Below the pieces are notes generated by a model, which saw nothing but the letters and a program-made list of their open reading frames with translations, was not told where the DNA came from and ran no database searches. The translations under genes were made by a program, and so were the position numbers. DNA of 11,396 nt from Acidobacteriota bacterium (GTDB taxonomy: Bacteria; Acidobacteriota; Terriglobia; Terriglobales; Acidobacteriaceae), in NCBI GenBank assembly GCA_021798235.1, contig JAJZMO010000267.1, forward strand, positions 1-11,396, read 5' to 3'. Shown here piece after piece: positions 1 to 7,193 of this stretch; within the stretch, counting starts at the first letter, position 1, and the number at the start of each line of letters is the position of its first letter.

Positions 1-89
1 GCCAGTTCCGCGCCGAATTGCACGTACCCCTGCGCTTTTCGATTCCATGGCCGCCATTCCCGCCCCGGAATCCTCCCTATGCATTTCGC

Positions 90-110
90 GTAAATACTTC
101 TTGTATTTAC
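90..110. promoter_or_regulatory. Perfect inverted repeat upstream of the barrel-protein gene
   Basis: GTAAATAC-N5-GTATTTAC is a perfect 8+5+8 dyad in an AT-rich patch of a GC-rich sequence. It sits 66 bases before the start codon at 176. A weak sigma-70-like pair (TTGTAT at 101-106 and CAGAAT at 124-129, 17 apart) overlaps its right arm. The position suits a repressor or activator site, but a stem-loop in a transcript started further upstream is also possible. No regulator is identified. Confidence 0.4.
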
Positions 111-175
111 CGTATATCCCGTGCAGAATCTCCGCATGCTGTATTTGTGCAACCAACTTCAACGAGGTCTCCTTT

Positions 176-997
176 ATGCGTCGGTTTGTTGCAGTTTCTC
201 TGCTCGCCTTGGGCGCTACACTCAGCGCATCTGCCCAATCCTCTTCTAGCCTGTCTGCGCCGATGCAGTCCTCGGCTTCGACCTCAACCCACAGTTTCCA
301 CCCAGCCAGTGCATCCATGGCACCCTTTTCCCGTGCCGGCTTGGGTGCTGGCATCTCTTTGATGGGAATTAACTTGCAAGCGGCAACGGATATTGACCGC
401 CACCTGAATCTGCGCCTGAATGGCGACGTCTTCGGCTATTCCGTCAACAACATCAACACCAACGGTTTCACCTTTGGCGGCAACCTCAGCCTGGCCAGCA
501 TGGGCGTGGATGTGGACTACTATCCCTTCCCCACTCATGGCTTTCGGCTCAGTCCCGGCATGCTCTTCTACAACCAGAACTCCGTCAACGCCACCGGCAC
601 CGTGGGCGCGGGCACATCCTTCACCGTCAACAACAATACCTACTACTCGTCCGCATCCAACCCGGTGCAGGCCACGGCCACCATTGGCTTCCACGCCAAC
701 AATCCAGCCTTTACGCTCACCACCGGCTGGGGCAACATCATCTCCCGCACCGGCGGGCACGTCTCGTTTCCCTTTGAGATTGGCGTGGCCTTTACCGGCG
801 CTCCCTCGGTCAACTTCACCCTGCCGCAGGGCCAGGTCTGCGACGCCACCGGTTCCAACTGCGTCAACGTTTCCTCGGACCAGCAATTGCAAAGTGACGT
901 GCAGGCCCAGATCGCCAAATATAAAAACGATCTGAACGTACTCACGGTCTACCCGATCTTGTCCTTTGGCATTGGCTTCAACTTCCCCATCCGCTAA
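176..997 (+). CDS. Exported protein, probable outer-membrane beta-barrel
   Basis: A 273-residue protein of no recognised family. Residues 1-20 form a signal peptide (MRR, a hydrophobic core, then SASA before Gln21), so it is exported. A Ser/Ala/Thr-rich low-complexity linker follows to about residue 48. The rest alternates polar and hydrophobic residues with many Gly, Asn and aromatic residues, and ends in GIGFNFPIR, like a closing beta strand of an outer-membrane barrel. Two cysteines only (222 and 229) lie in a predicted loop and could form a small disulphide. The ATG at 176 is chosen because GAGG at 164-167 lies 8 bases before it and the signal peptide begins there; an in-frame ATG at 47 would bury the signal. 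It stands alone, convergent with the DedA gene. The barrel assignment is an inference from pattern; it could be another secreted beta-rich protein. Confidence 0.75.
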   Translation: MRRFVAVSLLALGATLSASAQSSSSLSAPMQSSASTSTHSFHPASASMAPFSRAGLGAGISLMGINLQAATDIDRHLNLRLNGDVFGYSVNNINTNGFTFGGNLSLASMGVDVDYYPFPTHGFRLSPGMLFYNQNSVNATGTVGAGTSFTVNNNTYYSSASNPVQATATIGFHANNPAFTLTTGWGNIISRTGGHVSFPFEIGVAFTGAPSVNFTLPQGQVCDATGSNCVNVSSDQQLQSDVQAQIAKYKNDLNVLTVYPILSFGIGFNFPIR

Positions 998-1000
998 CGC

Positions 1001-1034
1001 AAAAAGCCGGGTGCAGTTGTTCCTGCATCCGGCT
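1001..1034 (-). terminator. Intrinsic terminator of the DedA-rhodanese gene
   Basis: A 12-pair stem (1005-1016 with 1023-1034, one G-T wobble, 6-base loop) is followed, reading on the minus strand, by a run of five T at 1005-1001. It lies about 30 bases past the dedA stop. It also begins 7 bases after the plus-strand barrel-protein stop, so the stem may end that transcript too, though that side lacks a T run. Confidence 0.8.
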
Positions 1035-1064
1035 GCATGCTTCGCTTCTACAAATCGCAGATGG

Positions 1065-2024
1065 CTACGATGCTGACGACAGCGTCTGCACCTTCACCTC
1101 GCTCAGTGGATAGCCCAGTTGCTTCCACTCTTGGAAGCCGCCGCGCAGCGGGCGAATGCGCTCAATGCCCAGCCGCCGCATGGTCAGGGCAACCTTGGCG
1201 CTGGCCTCTTCATTCGGGCAGGTGCAGTAGACGATGATGTCGCGGTCGCGCGGCAGTTCGGCGCTGCGCTGCACCACTTCATTTGGCTGCAAGCGCACGG
1301 CCCCGGGCAACAGCCGCGGATCCGGCAAAAAATCCAGCGGGTGCCGCAGATCCACGATAAAGACCTCCTCGCCGTTGTCCATCATCTTCTTCAAATCCTG
1401 CGGAGCCACACGCATGGAACGAACCTTGCGCAAAAAAGCCCGTTGCCGCCAGATGCGCCCCACCAGCAGCACCGCCACCACCACCACAAAGGCCGCCAGA
1501 GCGAAGCGGCTCATCCAATTCAGCGCATCCTGGTTCCGGCGCAGTGCATCGCCAAAGAAGCGTCCGGCCAGCACAAACGTCGTGCCCCAGAGCAGTGTGC
1601 CCGCCGTGTCATAGAGTAAAAAGCTGCGGTACTCCATCTGGCTTTGCCCGGCCATAGGCGCGGCCATCAGGTTAAGTCCAGGAATAAACTTGGCGATCAC
1701 CAGTGCGCCAGCACCGCGCGTGGCGATCATATCCTCTGCCCGGCGCACGCACGCCGAGGCCTCCAGAGACAGCTTGCAAATCCACTTGGTGACCGTGTCC
1801 CCGTACTGGCGGCCCAGCGTAAACCAAACCGAGTCGGCGATCAGACTGCTGGCCAGCACCGTGACCAGAATTCCCGCCAAGCCCAGCATGTGCGTTGCGC
1901 TCAGCGTGCCCGCGGTCAACAGCACAGGCGTGCTCGGCAACGGCAGACCAAGCTGCTCCACCAGAATCCAAAGGAAGAGCACCCAATAACCGTAATGAAC
2001 AAAAAAACTCAGGATGGGAATCAT
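1065..2024 (-). CDS. DedA-family membrane protein with C-terminal rhodanese domain
   Basis: A 319-residue fusion. Residues 1 to about 190 are a DedA/VTT (SNARE-associated) membrane domain: hydrophobic segments near 5-28, 45-70, 105-125, 140-160 and 172-190, with the family signatures VEQLGLPLPSTP (22-33) and AKFIPGLNLMAAPMAG (111-126). DedA proteins are linked to lipid carrier or phospholipid transport and to membrane homeostasis. After a basic linker, residues about 205-308 form a rhodanese domain (VDLRHPLDF, PGAV, VYC, LRGGFQEW) that would face the cytoplasm if the final helix exits inward. The catalytic cysteine position is Cys267 in CTCPNEEAS, which lacks the Gly and Arg of the common CxxGxR loop and adds Cys269. 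ATG at 2024 is preferred over GTG at 2033 because AGGTGG lies 5 bases before it. Its own terminator follows. Whether the rhodanese domain is a sulphurtransferase or a redox or sensory module is unknown. Confidence 0.88.
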   Translation of the reverse strand: MIPILSFFVHYGYWVLFLWILVEQLGLPLPSTPVLLTAGTLSATHMLGLAGILVTVLASSLIADSVWFTLGRQYGDTVTKWICKLSLEASACVRRAEDMIATRGAGALVIAKFIPGLNLMAAPMAGQSQMEYRSFLLYDTAGTLLWGTTFVLAGRFFGDALRRNQDALNWMSRFALAAFVVVVAVLLVGRIWRQRAFLRKVRSMRVAPQDLKKMMDNGEEVFIVDLRHPLDFLPDPRLLPGAVRLQPNEVVQRSAELPRDRDIIVYCTCPNEEASAKVALTMRRLGIERIRPLRGGFQEWKQLGYPLSEVKVQTLSSAS

Positions 2025-2101
2025 CGCTGCCACCTATGGATGTAGATGCGTGGACGCACAGAAAGTTGCGGAGGCCGCCGCGCACACCCTCTCCCTCACC
2101 G

Positions 2102-2129
2102 GTTGTATCGGCTGCCTGTTGTCGTCCAA
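2102..2129 (-). promoter_or_regulatory. Weak candidate promoter for the DedA-rhodanese gene
   Basis: On the minus strand TTGGAC (2129-2124) and TACAAC (2107-2102) are 16 bases apart, with 3 and 4 of 6 matches to the sigma-70 boxes. It lies in the 177-base gap between dps and dedA, about 78 bases upstream of the start. Matches this poor occur by chance; the gap size is the main reason to expect a promoter here. Confidence 0.25.
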
Positions 2130-2158
2130 TATGAAAACTTATGCACCGTTCCGTCAGC

Positions 2159-2195
2159 GGGTGCGCCCCAGCCTGTTTCCTGCGCAGGCGCACCC
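2159..2195 (-). repeat. Stem-loop after the dps stop codon
   Basis: A perfect 9-pair inverted repeat (GGGTGCGCC at 2159-2167 with GGCGCACCC at 2187-2195, 19-base loop) begins 6 bases past the dps stop on the minus strand. There is no T run after it, so it is not a standard intrinsic terminator. It may protect the 3' end of the dps message or help Rho-dependent termination. The core GGTGCGC also occurs three times near 10970-11037. Confidence 0.5.
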
Positions 2196-2201
2196 CCAAC
2201 C

Positions 2202-2735
2202 TTACACCAGATGCTCGCGCAGAAACCAGACTTGCATCTCATTGGGGCGCACCACAGCGCCCACCAGCAGATCATTCGTGCCATCATCGCCCAGTCCTGC
2301 GGCCTGGTGCGCAACCGCACGTGCATCCACGATCACCATTTCGTGCGCCTGCAAAAGGCGCTCAATCTGGCTGGCGGCTGGCTCACTGCCTCTCGGCGCG
2401 CGCGGAATCCGTGTGAATTCGGCCACATCGGCGGCCATGGCCACGCTTACCCCTCCCAAGGTTTGGATGCGCTCGGCCAGCGTGTCTACCATTTCCGCCT
2501 GCTCGCCAAAATGTTTATCAAAAAGCAAATGAAGTTGGTAGAAGTTCGGCCCGGAAACCTGCCAATGACTTTTTTTGTACAAATCTCGCAAGCTCAGCGT
2601 GTCGGCCAGCAACAGGTTCAGCTTCTCGCAAATCTCCTTGCGCACGGCTGCATCCAATCCCAGCCCAGCATGGGACTGCACCGTGCCAAACCGTTGCGCT
2701 TCTTTGCCATGAATGTGGTTCTGCGTTGTCGCCAT
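2202..2735 (-). CDS. dps: Dps-family ferritin-like protein
   Basis: A 177-residue Dps protein. The family forms 12-subunit shells that bind iron, oxidise it with hydrogen peroxide and often protect DNA in starvation or oxidative stress. The ferroxidase signature is complete: His57 in KSHWQVSGPNF, His69 in QLHLLFD, Asp84 and Glu88 in MVDTLAERIQTLGG, with the same 12/15/4 spacing as the E. coli enzyme. The C-terminus ends in the usual helix (EMQVWFLREHL). The N-terminal 25 or so residues carry several His and a few Lys/Arg but no long lysine-rich tail, so DNA binding is uncertain. ATG at 2735 is preferred over the adjacent GTG at 2738: AGAGGT lies 7 bases before the ATG. It follows the rho terminator, so it probably has its own promoter in 2736-2900; no convincing boxes or OxyR/PerR-type site were identified. 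Confidence 0.93.
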   Translation of the reverse strand: MATTQNHIHGKEAQRFGTVQSHAGLGLDAAVRKEICEKLNLLLADTLSLRDLYKKSHWQVSGPNFYQLHLLFDKHFGEQAEMVDTLAERIQTLGGVSVAMAADVAEFTRIPRAPRGSEPAASQIERLLQAHEMVIVDARAVAHQAAGLGDDGTNDLLVGAVVRPNEMQVWFLREHLV

Positions 2736-2902
2736 CACTAATACCTCTACTTGTTAGATGCCCCCGTTCGCATTTTGAAGTAGCAATCGTAAAAAAACCT
2801 TACCCTGATGCTGATAAAAATGACTAGGCTCGGCTTCTCTGGATTCTTCGCTGCGCTCAGAATGCCGCTGCACCTTGGCACGAACCGGATCGAAGATGCG
2901 CG

Positions 2903-2942
2903 AAAAACACCAAGGCCCAGCAGGAAATCTGCCGGGCCTTGG
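2903..2942 (-). terminator. Intrinsic terminator downstream of rho
   Basis: Reading on the minus strand, a 9-pair perfect stem (CCAAGGCCC at 2910-2918 with GGGCCTTGG at 2934-2942), whose loop can add a GCAG/CTGC pair, is followed by GTG and then five T (2907-2903). It lies about 45 bases after the rho stop and separates rho from dps. Confidence 0.82.
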
Positions 2943-2955
2943 GTATTTCGGGTGC

Positions 2956-2981
2956 CCCCGGTCTCGATTCTGAGACCGGGG
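2956..2981 (-). repeat. Second stem-loop between the rho stop and its terminator
   Basis: A perfect 10-pair inverted repeat (CCCCGGTCTC at 2956-2965 with GAGACCGGGG at 2972-2981, 6-base loop) starts 7 bases after the rho stop. No T run follows, so it is probably a 3'-UTR stability hairpin or half of a tandem termination structure with the stem at 2910-2942. Confidence 0.7.
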
Positions 2982-2988
2982 AGTCCCA

Positions 2989-4239
2989 CTACAGCGAGTT
3001 CATATTTTGCAGGAACTCAGCGTTGTTGCGAGCCTTGCCCAGCTTGTCTACGAGCAACTCCATGGCCTCGACGGGGGAAAGTGGGTTGAGCACCTTGCGC
3101 AGCAGCCAGATGCGCTGCAACTCATCCTTGGCAATCAACAACTCTTCCTTGCGGGTACCGGAGCGTTGAATATCAATGGCCGGGAAGACGCGCTTATCGA
3201 CCAGCTTGCGGTCCAGGATGACTTCCATGTTGCCGGTGCCTTTGAACTCTTCGAAGATCACCTCATCCATGCGGGAGCCGGTATCGACCAGCGCTGTGGC
3301 GATGATGGTCAGCGAGCCGCCCTCTTCAATGTTGCGCGCCGCTCCAAAGAAGCGCTTGGGGCGCTGGAGCGCGTTCGAGTCCACACCGCCCGAGAGCACC
3401 TTACCCGACGGCGGCACGATGGTGTTGTAGGCGCGCGCCAGACGCGTGATCGAATCCAGCAGAATCACCACGTCGCGCTTGTGCTCAACCAGACGTTTGG
3501 CTTTTTCGATGACCATCTCGGCCACTTGCACGTGGCGCGCAGCGGGTTCGTCAAACGTGGAACTGATGACCTCGCCCTTGACCGAGCGCTGCATGTCGGT
3601 CACCTCTTCCGGGCGCTCGTCGATCAGCAGCACGATGAGCACCACCTCCGGATGATTGGCCGTAATGGAGTTGGCGATGGACTGCAGCAGCATGGTTTTG
3701 CCGGTACGCGGCGGCGCGACGATCAATCCGCGCTGCCCCTTGCCCACGGGAGTCAATAGATCCATGACGCGGCCACTGACGGCCTCGCGCACGCTCTCCA
3801 TCTTGATGCGCTCCTGCGGATAGAGCGGCGTGAGATTGTCGAAGAGAATCTTGTTGCGCGTCTCCTCGGGCGACTCGAAGTTGATCGCTTCAATCTTGAC
3901 CAGCGCAAAGTATTTTTCGCCCTCGTGTGGTGGACGCACATTGCCGCTAATCGTGTCGCCCGTCTTCAGATCAAACTTGCGAATCTGCGACGGCGAAACA
4001 TAAATGTCATCCGGCCCCGGCAAATAGTTGTAGTCCGGCGAGCGCAAAAATCCGTAGCCGTCCGGCAGGATTTCTAACACGCCTTCGGCAAAGATGTGGC
4101 CTTCTTTTTCACTCTGCGCCTGCAGAATTTTGAAGATTAGGTCCTGCTTGCGCAGGCCACTGGCCCCGGGGATTTCCAACGAGCGCGCGATGCGGCTCAA
4201 CTCTTGAATATTTTTTTCTTTCAGCTCTGCGATGGTCAT
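2989..4239 (-). CDS. rho: Transcription termination factor Rho
   Basis: A full-length 416-residue Rho, the hexameric RNA-dependent ATPase/translocase that ends transcription at C-rich unstructured RNA. Residues 1-45 are the Rho N-terminal helical domain (starting [10 protein letters not shown]). The OSB RNA-binding domain follows with GYGFLRSP (61-68) and the [14 protein letters not shown] stretch. The ATPase core has Walker A APPRTGKT (175-182), a Walker B strand with [13 protein letters not shown] (204-216), the Q loop around [11 protein letters not shown] (275-285) and the R loop GTGNMEV (334-340). No insertion is present in the N-terminal or OSB region, unlike the enlarged Rho of some phyla. 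The ATG at 4239 is supported by homology; the bases before it form an A-rich run with no clear Shine-Dalgarno. The gene lies 121 bases after the omega-like gene with no terminator between. Many rho genes are autoregulated by early termination in the leader; that is only a possibility here. Confidence 0.97.
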   Translation of the reverse strand: MTIAELKEKNIQELSRIARSLEIPGASGLRKQDLIFKILQAQSEKEGHIFAEGVLEILPDGYGFLRSPDYNYLPGPDDIYVSPSQIRKFDLKTGDTISGNVRPPHEGEKYFALVKIEAINFESPEETRNKILFDNLTPLYPQERIKMESVREAVSGRVMDLLTPVGKGQRGLIVAPPRTGKTMLLQSIANSITANHPEVVLIVLLIDERPEEVTDMQRSVKGEVISSTFDEPAARHVQVAEMVIEKAKRLVEHKRDVVILLDSITRLARAYNTIVPPSGKVLSGGVDSNALQRPKRFFGAARNIEEGGSLTIIATALVDTGSRMDEVIFEEFKGTGNMEVILDRKLVDKRVFPAIDIQRSGTRKEELLIAKDELQRIWLLRKVLNPLSPVEAMELLVDKLGKARNNAEFLQNMNSL

Positions 4240-4360
4240 GATTTTTTTCTATGGGTAGGATGATGCGCTTCAGGGTGGGAACTGCACTGGATATGATTTG
4301 GGATTAGAGTACAGGATTTTCGGGCGTCCGTGGAAGAGTGCCCGCTGCGGGGCGACGCGC

Positions 4361-4585
4361 CTATGCGGCGCGACGCTCCTGCTTGCGGACAGATTCACTC
4401 TCTGTGGCGCGGGCAACCGGCGCCATCGGGTTCTCAGAACGGAAGCGGTAGAGCACTTCATTCATCGTATCTTGTAGACGCGTGTTGGGCTTGTGCAGCT
4501 TGCGGGTTGCCTTGGAGGCAAGCTGGCATAGCTGGTAGCGGTTCTTCACGTGTGTCAGGGCGCCATAAATCAGATTCGAGCGCAT
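4361..4585 (-). CDS. rpoZ: RNA polymerase omega-like subunit
   Basis: A 74-residue protein. The stretch from about residue 11, THVKNRYQLCQLASKATRKL, matches the omega core pattern (NRY-x-L-x3-A-x-KA-R), where omega clamps the C-terminus of beta-prime and helps core assembly. It continues with HKPNTRLQDTMNEVLYRF, then a charged tail ending ESVRKQERRAA. It is slightly shorter than typical 70-90 residue omegas and lacks the usual MARVT-type start, which fits a divergent acidobacterial form. ATG at 4585 is chosen because GAGGAG at 4600-4595 lies 9 bases before it; the in-frame ATG at 4594 abuts that site and could not use it. A longer in-frame reading back to 4789 has no such support and crosses structured, non-coding-looking sequence. 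The next gene downstream is rho. If it is not omega, it is a small conserved unknown. Confidence 0.7.
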   Translation of the reverse strand: MRSNLIYGALTHVKNRYQLCQLASKATRKLHKPNTRLQDTMNEVLYRFRSENPMAPVARATESESVRKQERRAA

Positions 4586-5300
4586 GATCGACATCTCCTC
4601 ATCAAAAAAAATAAGTAAAACCAGTTCCGTTCTCGTTCTTCCTGCTGCTGCGTCTGCATCCCGGATGCCTAACCGTCGGCCCCGGTTTACAAACCCTGCA
4701 CGCGAGGGGATCGCCCCCTGCGGGGTTAGACGCAGGCAAGCGGAAAATGGATGTAAAAACTGTTCTGCCTCAGGCAAAACTTCCTGCACCGCACAACAAT
4801 CTCAGATGGTACGTTTGATTGCGAATCACTGGCCGGATTCGTGATGCTACTGCAATAACGCGTGGCTTGTCTCCGTGCGGAACACTCTGCGCTGTCTCCG
4901 ATGCACGCGACAAAAATACTCGCCGAATCATAAACTTACACATCCCGAAGTGGCCGCTTCTCCTACCGCTCTGCTCGCCGCGACCTGCCGGTGTGCTCGT
5001 TCACCTTGGCACTTTTAAGAGTACTTGGGGATGCGTATAGAGTCAATAAAAATTTACATCCCGCTGCAATTTTGGGAAATAAGGCTCCATTCCATTTGTA
5101 ATCAATAGATTGCAGAATCATCCTTCGATCCCGCTCCCCCATCTTGCCCACGCACCCTTGGCGATTATTTTTGCAGACAAACCTCCCCCATCTTCCCTGG
5201 CGCGCAGGAATTCCGGGTTCGGCAGCTCTATCCCAGAGAAAAGTCCTGTGCGATACTGCGGACAGGCGATCCTTCTACTCCCAACGCTGCGGGCAGGCAC
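4586..5300. other. Intergenic region of about 715 bases with no supported gene
   Basis: This gap lies between the divergent starts of the omega-like gene and pyrH. The short open frames here have no start signals or recognisable proteins. No tRNA-like TPsiC arm was seen. It holds several dyads: GCATCC-C-GGATGC at 4656-4668, a G/C-rich nested hairpin around 4692-4727, the 19-base near-palindrome at 4762-4780, CGAATC/GATTCG at 4822-4841, and CTGCAAT/ATTGCAG at 5064-5115. A weak pyrH promoter candidate is TTGGGA (5072-5077) with TGTAAT (5097-5102), spaced 19. The omega side would have a leader ending in a run of eight T just before its ribosome site. Long leaders or an unannotated small RNA would fit, but nothing specific is identified. 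Confidence 0.6.
4762..4780. promoter_or_regulatory. 19-base near-palindrome upstream of the omega-like gene
   Basis: GTTCTGCCTCAGGCAAAAC reads GTTnTGCCTnAGGCAnAAC on both strands: eight of nine base pairs are symmetric around a single central base. It lies about 180 bases upstream of the start at 4585. On the minus strand it overlaps TTGCCT, and TACATC follows 16 bases later, a poor promoter match. The compact symmetry is typical of a dimeric regulator site; the regulator is unknown. Confidence 0.35.
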
Positions 5301-6005
5301 ATGTATACACGGGTATTGTTGAAAATTTCAGGAGAAGCTCTGGCCGCAGGCCAAGGATTTGGCGTGGATGTGGCGCGCGTACATGAGGTCGCCGGCGAAA
5401 TCGCTGACGTGCGCGCAATGGGCGTGAGCATGGCCATCGTCGTGGGCGGCGGCAATTTTTTCCGCGGTGTGGCAGAGCAGGCGCGCGACATGGAACGCGT
5501 CTCCGCAGACCACATGGGCATGCTGGCCACGGTCATCAACGCTTTGGCAATTCAAGATGCGCTGGAAAAGCGCGATGTACACTGCCGCGTGATGAGCGCC
5601 ATCGCCATGCATCAGGTGGCCGAGCCTTACATTCGGCGGCGGGCAATTCGGCATTTGGAAAAAGGCCGCGTGGTGATCTTTGCCGCAGGCACAGGCAATC
5701 CGTATTTTTCGACAGACACCGCAGCCAGCCTGCGCGCCATGGAGATCAAAGCCGACGTGCTGCTGAAGGCCACCAAGGTGGACGGCGTCTACAGCGCCGA
5801 CCCCGTGCTGGACAAAACCGCCGTCAAGTTTGACGAGATCAGCTACATGGAAATCTTGCAGCGCAACCTGCGTGTGATGGATGCAACTGCGGTGAGCTTA
5901 TGCAAAGACAACAAGCTGCCGATGATCATCTTTAACATGAACCAACCGGGCAACATTGCGCGGGTGGTCGCAGGCGAAAAGGTCGGATCCCTGGTCACGG
6001 CGTAA
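5301..6005 (+). CDS. pyrH: UMP kinase
   Basis: A 234-residue UMP kinase of the amino-acid-kinase fold, which phosphorylates UMP to UDP with ATP in pyrimidine nucleotide synthesis; bacterial forms are hexamers, usually controlled by GTP and UTP. Visible signatures: LLKISGEAL with Lys8 (6-14), [10 protein letters not shown] (47-56), [14 protein letters not shown] (70-83), [13 protein letters not shown] (130-142), [13 protein letters not shown] (156-168) and MDATAVSLC (193-201). Full length; the start at 5301 places LLKISGEAL as expected, though only a weak GGCAGG precedes it. It is not flanked by rpsB-tsf or frr, the common partners of pyrH. The acyltransferase gene starts 58 bases downstream on the same strand with no terminator between, so the two may be co-transcribed. 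Confidence 0.96.
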   Translation: MYTRVLLKISGEALAAGQGFGVDVARVHEVAGEIADVRAMGVSMAIVVGGGNFFRGVAEQARDMERVSADHMGMLATVINALAIQDALEKRDVHCRVMSAIAMHQVAEPYIRRRAIRHLEKGRVVIFAAGTGNPYFSTDTAASLRAMEIKADVLLKATKVDGVYSADPVLDKTAVKFDEISYMEILQRNLRVMDATAVSLCKDNKLPMIIFNMNQPGNIARVVAGEKVGSLVTA

Positions 6006-6063
6006 CCATCGATTGAAAAATCGCTTTTCTTTTGGCACCAACACTGCACAACGAAAGACTCCG

Positions 6064-7173
6064 ATGAGCACTGCATCCAGCCCAATGCGCAGGCCCACGC
6101 TGCCCGCTCTGAACGGATTGCGCGCACTGGCCGCTGCCGACATTCTCTTCTTTCACTTTTTAAACCCGGCATGGTTCGGCCCCTTTACGCCGCTGGCGAG
6201 CAACGGCTACGTGGGCGTCAATTTTTTCTTCATCCTCTCCGGCTTCATCCTTGCCTACAACTACACGGACAAGCAGGCGCAGGGGAAGTTCTCCACGCGC
6301 GAATTCTGGCGCAATCGCCTGGTGCGACTCTACCCGGTCTATGTGCTGGGACTTTTGATTTCCCTGCCGATTTTGCGTTTAGAGTGGCTGTATCAAACCC
6401 GCGCACACTTTTGGCAAGGGCTAACCCTAACGCCGCTGATGCTGCAAGGCATCAGTCCACGCTTGGCCACGTTTTGGAACACGCCCGCATGGACGCTCTC
6501 GTGCGAAGTGGCGTTCTATCTGCTCTTCCCCTGGCTGTTGACGTTGCGTTGGCCAGAGAGCAAACGCGGCTTATCGCTGCTGCTGGGCGTTTTGTGGATT
6601 GTGGCGCTGATCCTGCCCACGCTCTACATGCTGCTGCACCCGGATGGCGCGGGGCCGATCAACCGCTACTCCAATCAATTCTGGCTGCGCGCCGTCAAGC
6701 TGACGCCGCTGCCGCATGTGCCCGCATTCCTGTTCGGCATTGTGCTGTCGCGCTTGAATGATCGCGTGCAGCTCTCCGACAAAGCGCGCTTTGCCATGGC
6801 TACGGTGTCCTGCGCGGTGATTCTGGCCATTCTGTGGCAGGGCGACCGGCTGCCGTTTCTCCTGGTACACAACGGACTTCTAGCGCCGATCTTCGCAGTG
6901 GCGATTCTAGGATTGGTTGGGCGGCACCCGCTGACGATGTTGCTCGGCGCAGCTCCGCTGGTATTTGTTGGCGAGGCCAGCTATTGCCTGTATCTGATCC
7001 ACTTCAATCTCTGGCAGTGGTTGCACGCCAGCGGACTGCTCCCCGCGCTGCACTTGGCGCAATGGGATCCGTGGATTTCCTATCTGCTGCTGGAGTTGGC
7101 CGCCCTGGCCGCCTACCATTGGGTAGAACGGCCCGGACGCGGATGGATGCTGCGCTTGCTACCGGAGTTTTAG
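6064..7173 (+). CDS. Acyltransferase 3 family membrane protein
   Basis: A 369-residue integral membrane acyltransferase of the OafA/NolL type (acyltransferase family 3), which usually transfers acetyl or other acyl groups to extracytoplasmic sugars such as O-antigen, peptidoglycan or exported glycans. The signatures are clear: LNGLRALAAADILFFHF (16-32) with the family Arg20 and His31, YVGVNFFFILSGFIL (49-63), REFWRNRLVRLYPVY (79-93), and WTLSCEVAFYLLFP (143-156). About ten hydrophobic segments cover the length, ending with WVERPGR. There is no SGNH esterase extension. The ATG at 6064 follows a weak GAAAG site; earlier in-frame codons overlap the pyrH end. The acceptor substrate cannot be told from the sequence, and the neighbours are not a polysaccharide locus. 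It ends 20 bases from the convergent GH57 gene. Confidence 0.9.
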   Translation: MSTASSPMRRPTLPALNGLRALAAADILFFHFLNPAWFGPFTPLASNGYVGVNFFFILSGFILAYNYTDKQAQGKFSTREFWRNRLVRLYPVYVLGLLISLPILRLEWLYQTRAHFWQGLTLTPLMLQGISPRLATFWNTPAWTLSCEVAFYLLFPWLLTLRWPESKRGLSLLLGVLWIVALILPTLYMLLHPDGAGPINRYSNQFWLRAVKLTPLPHVPAFLFGIVLSRLNDRVQLSDKARFAMATVSCAVILAILWQGDRLPFLLVHNGLLAPIFAVAILGLVGRHPLTMLLGAAPLVFVGEASYCLYLIHFNLWQWLHASGLLPALHLAQWDPWISYLLLELAALAAYHWVERPGRGWMLRLLPEF

Positions 7174-7193
7174 CAGTCGCGCGCTCGATACCC

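Noticed and set aside
1..93. Possible tail of an upstream gene in frame 1 ending at 93
   Set aside because: Open only for about 30 codons, with no recognisable protein; two other plus frames are also open here, so it gives no evidence of coding.
284..892. Long minus-strand open frame opposite the barrel-protein gene
   Set aside because: Its Gly/Val/Ala-rich composition is that of an antisense shadow in GC-rich sequence; the plus frame has a signal peptide and ribosome site.
3007..3759. 250-codon plus-strand open frame opposite rho
   Set aside because: Rho is certain on the other strand; this frame is rich in His, Gln and Arg and has no recognisable domain.
4361..4789. Longer 142-residue reading of the omega-like gene starting at 4789
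   Set aside because: The extra N-terminal 68 residues resemble no domain, lie over GC-rich hairpins, and the GAGGAG site fits the ATG at 4585.
5007..5012. TGGCAC as the -24 part of a sigma-54 promoter before pyrH
   Set aside because: The matching GC element expected near -12 is absent (AGAGT is present instead).
7174..7193. Bidirectional terminator between the convergent acyltransferase and GH57 genes
   Set aside because: Only 20 bases separate the stops; a CGCGC/GCGCG repeat nearby has a long loop and no T run, so no terminator is called.
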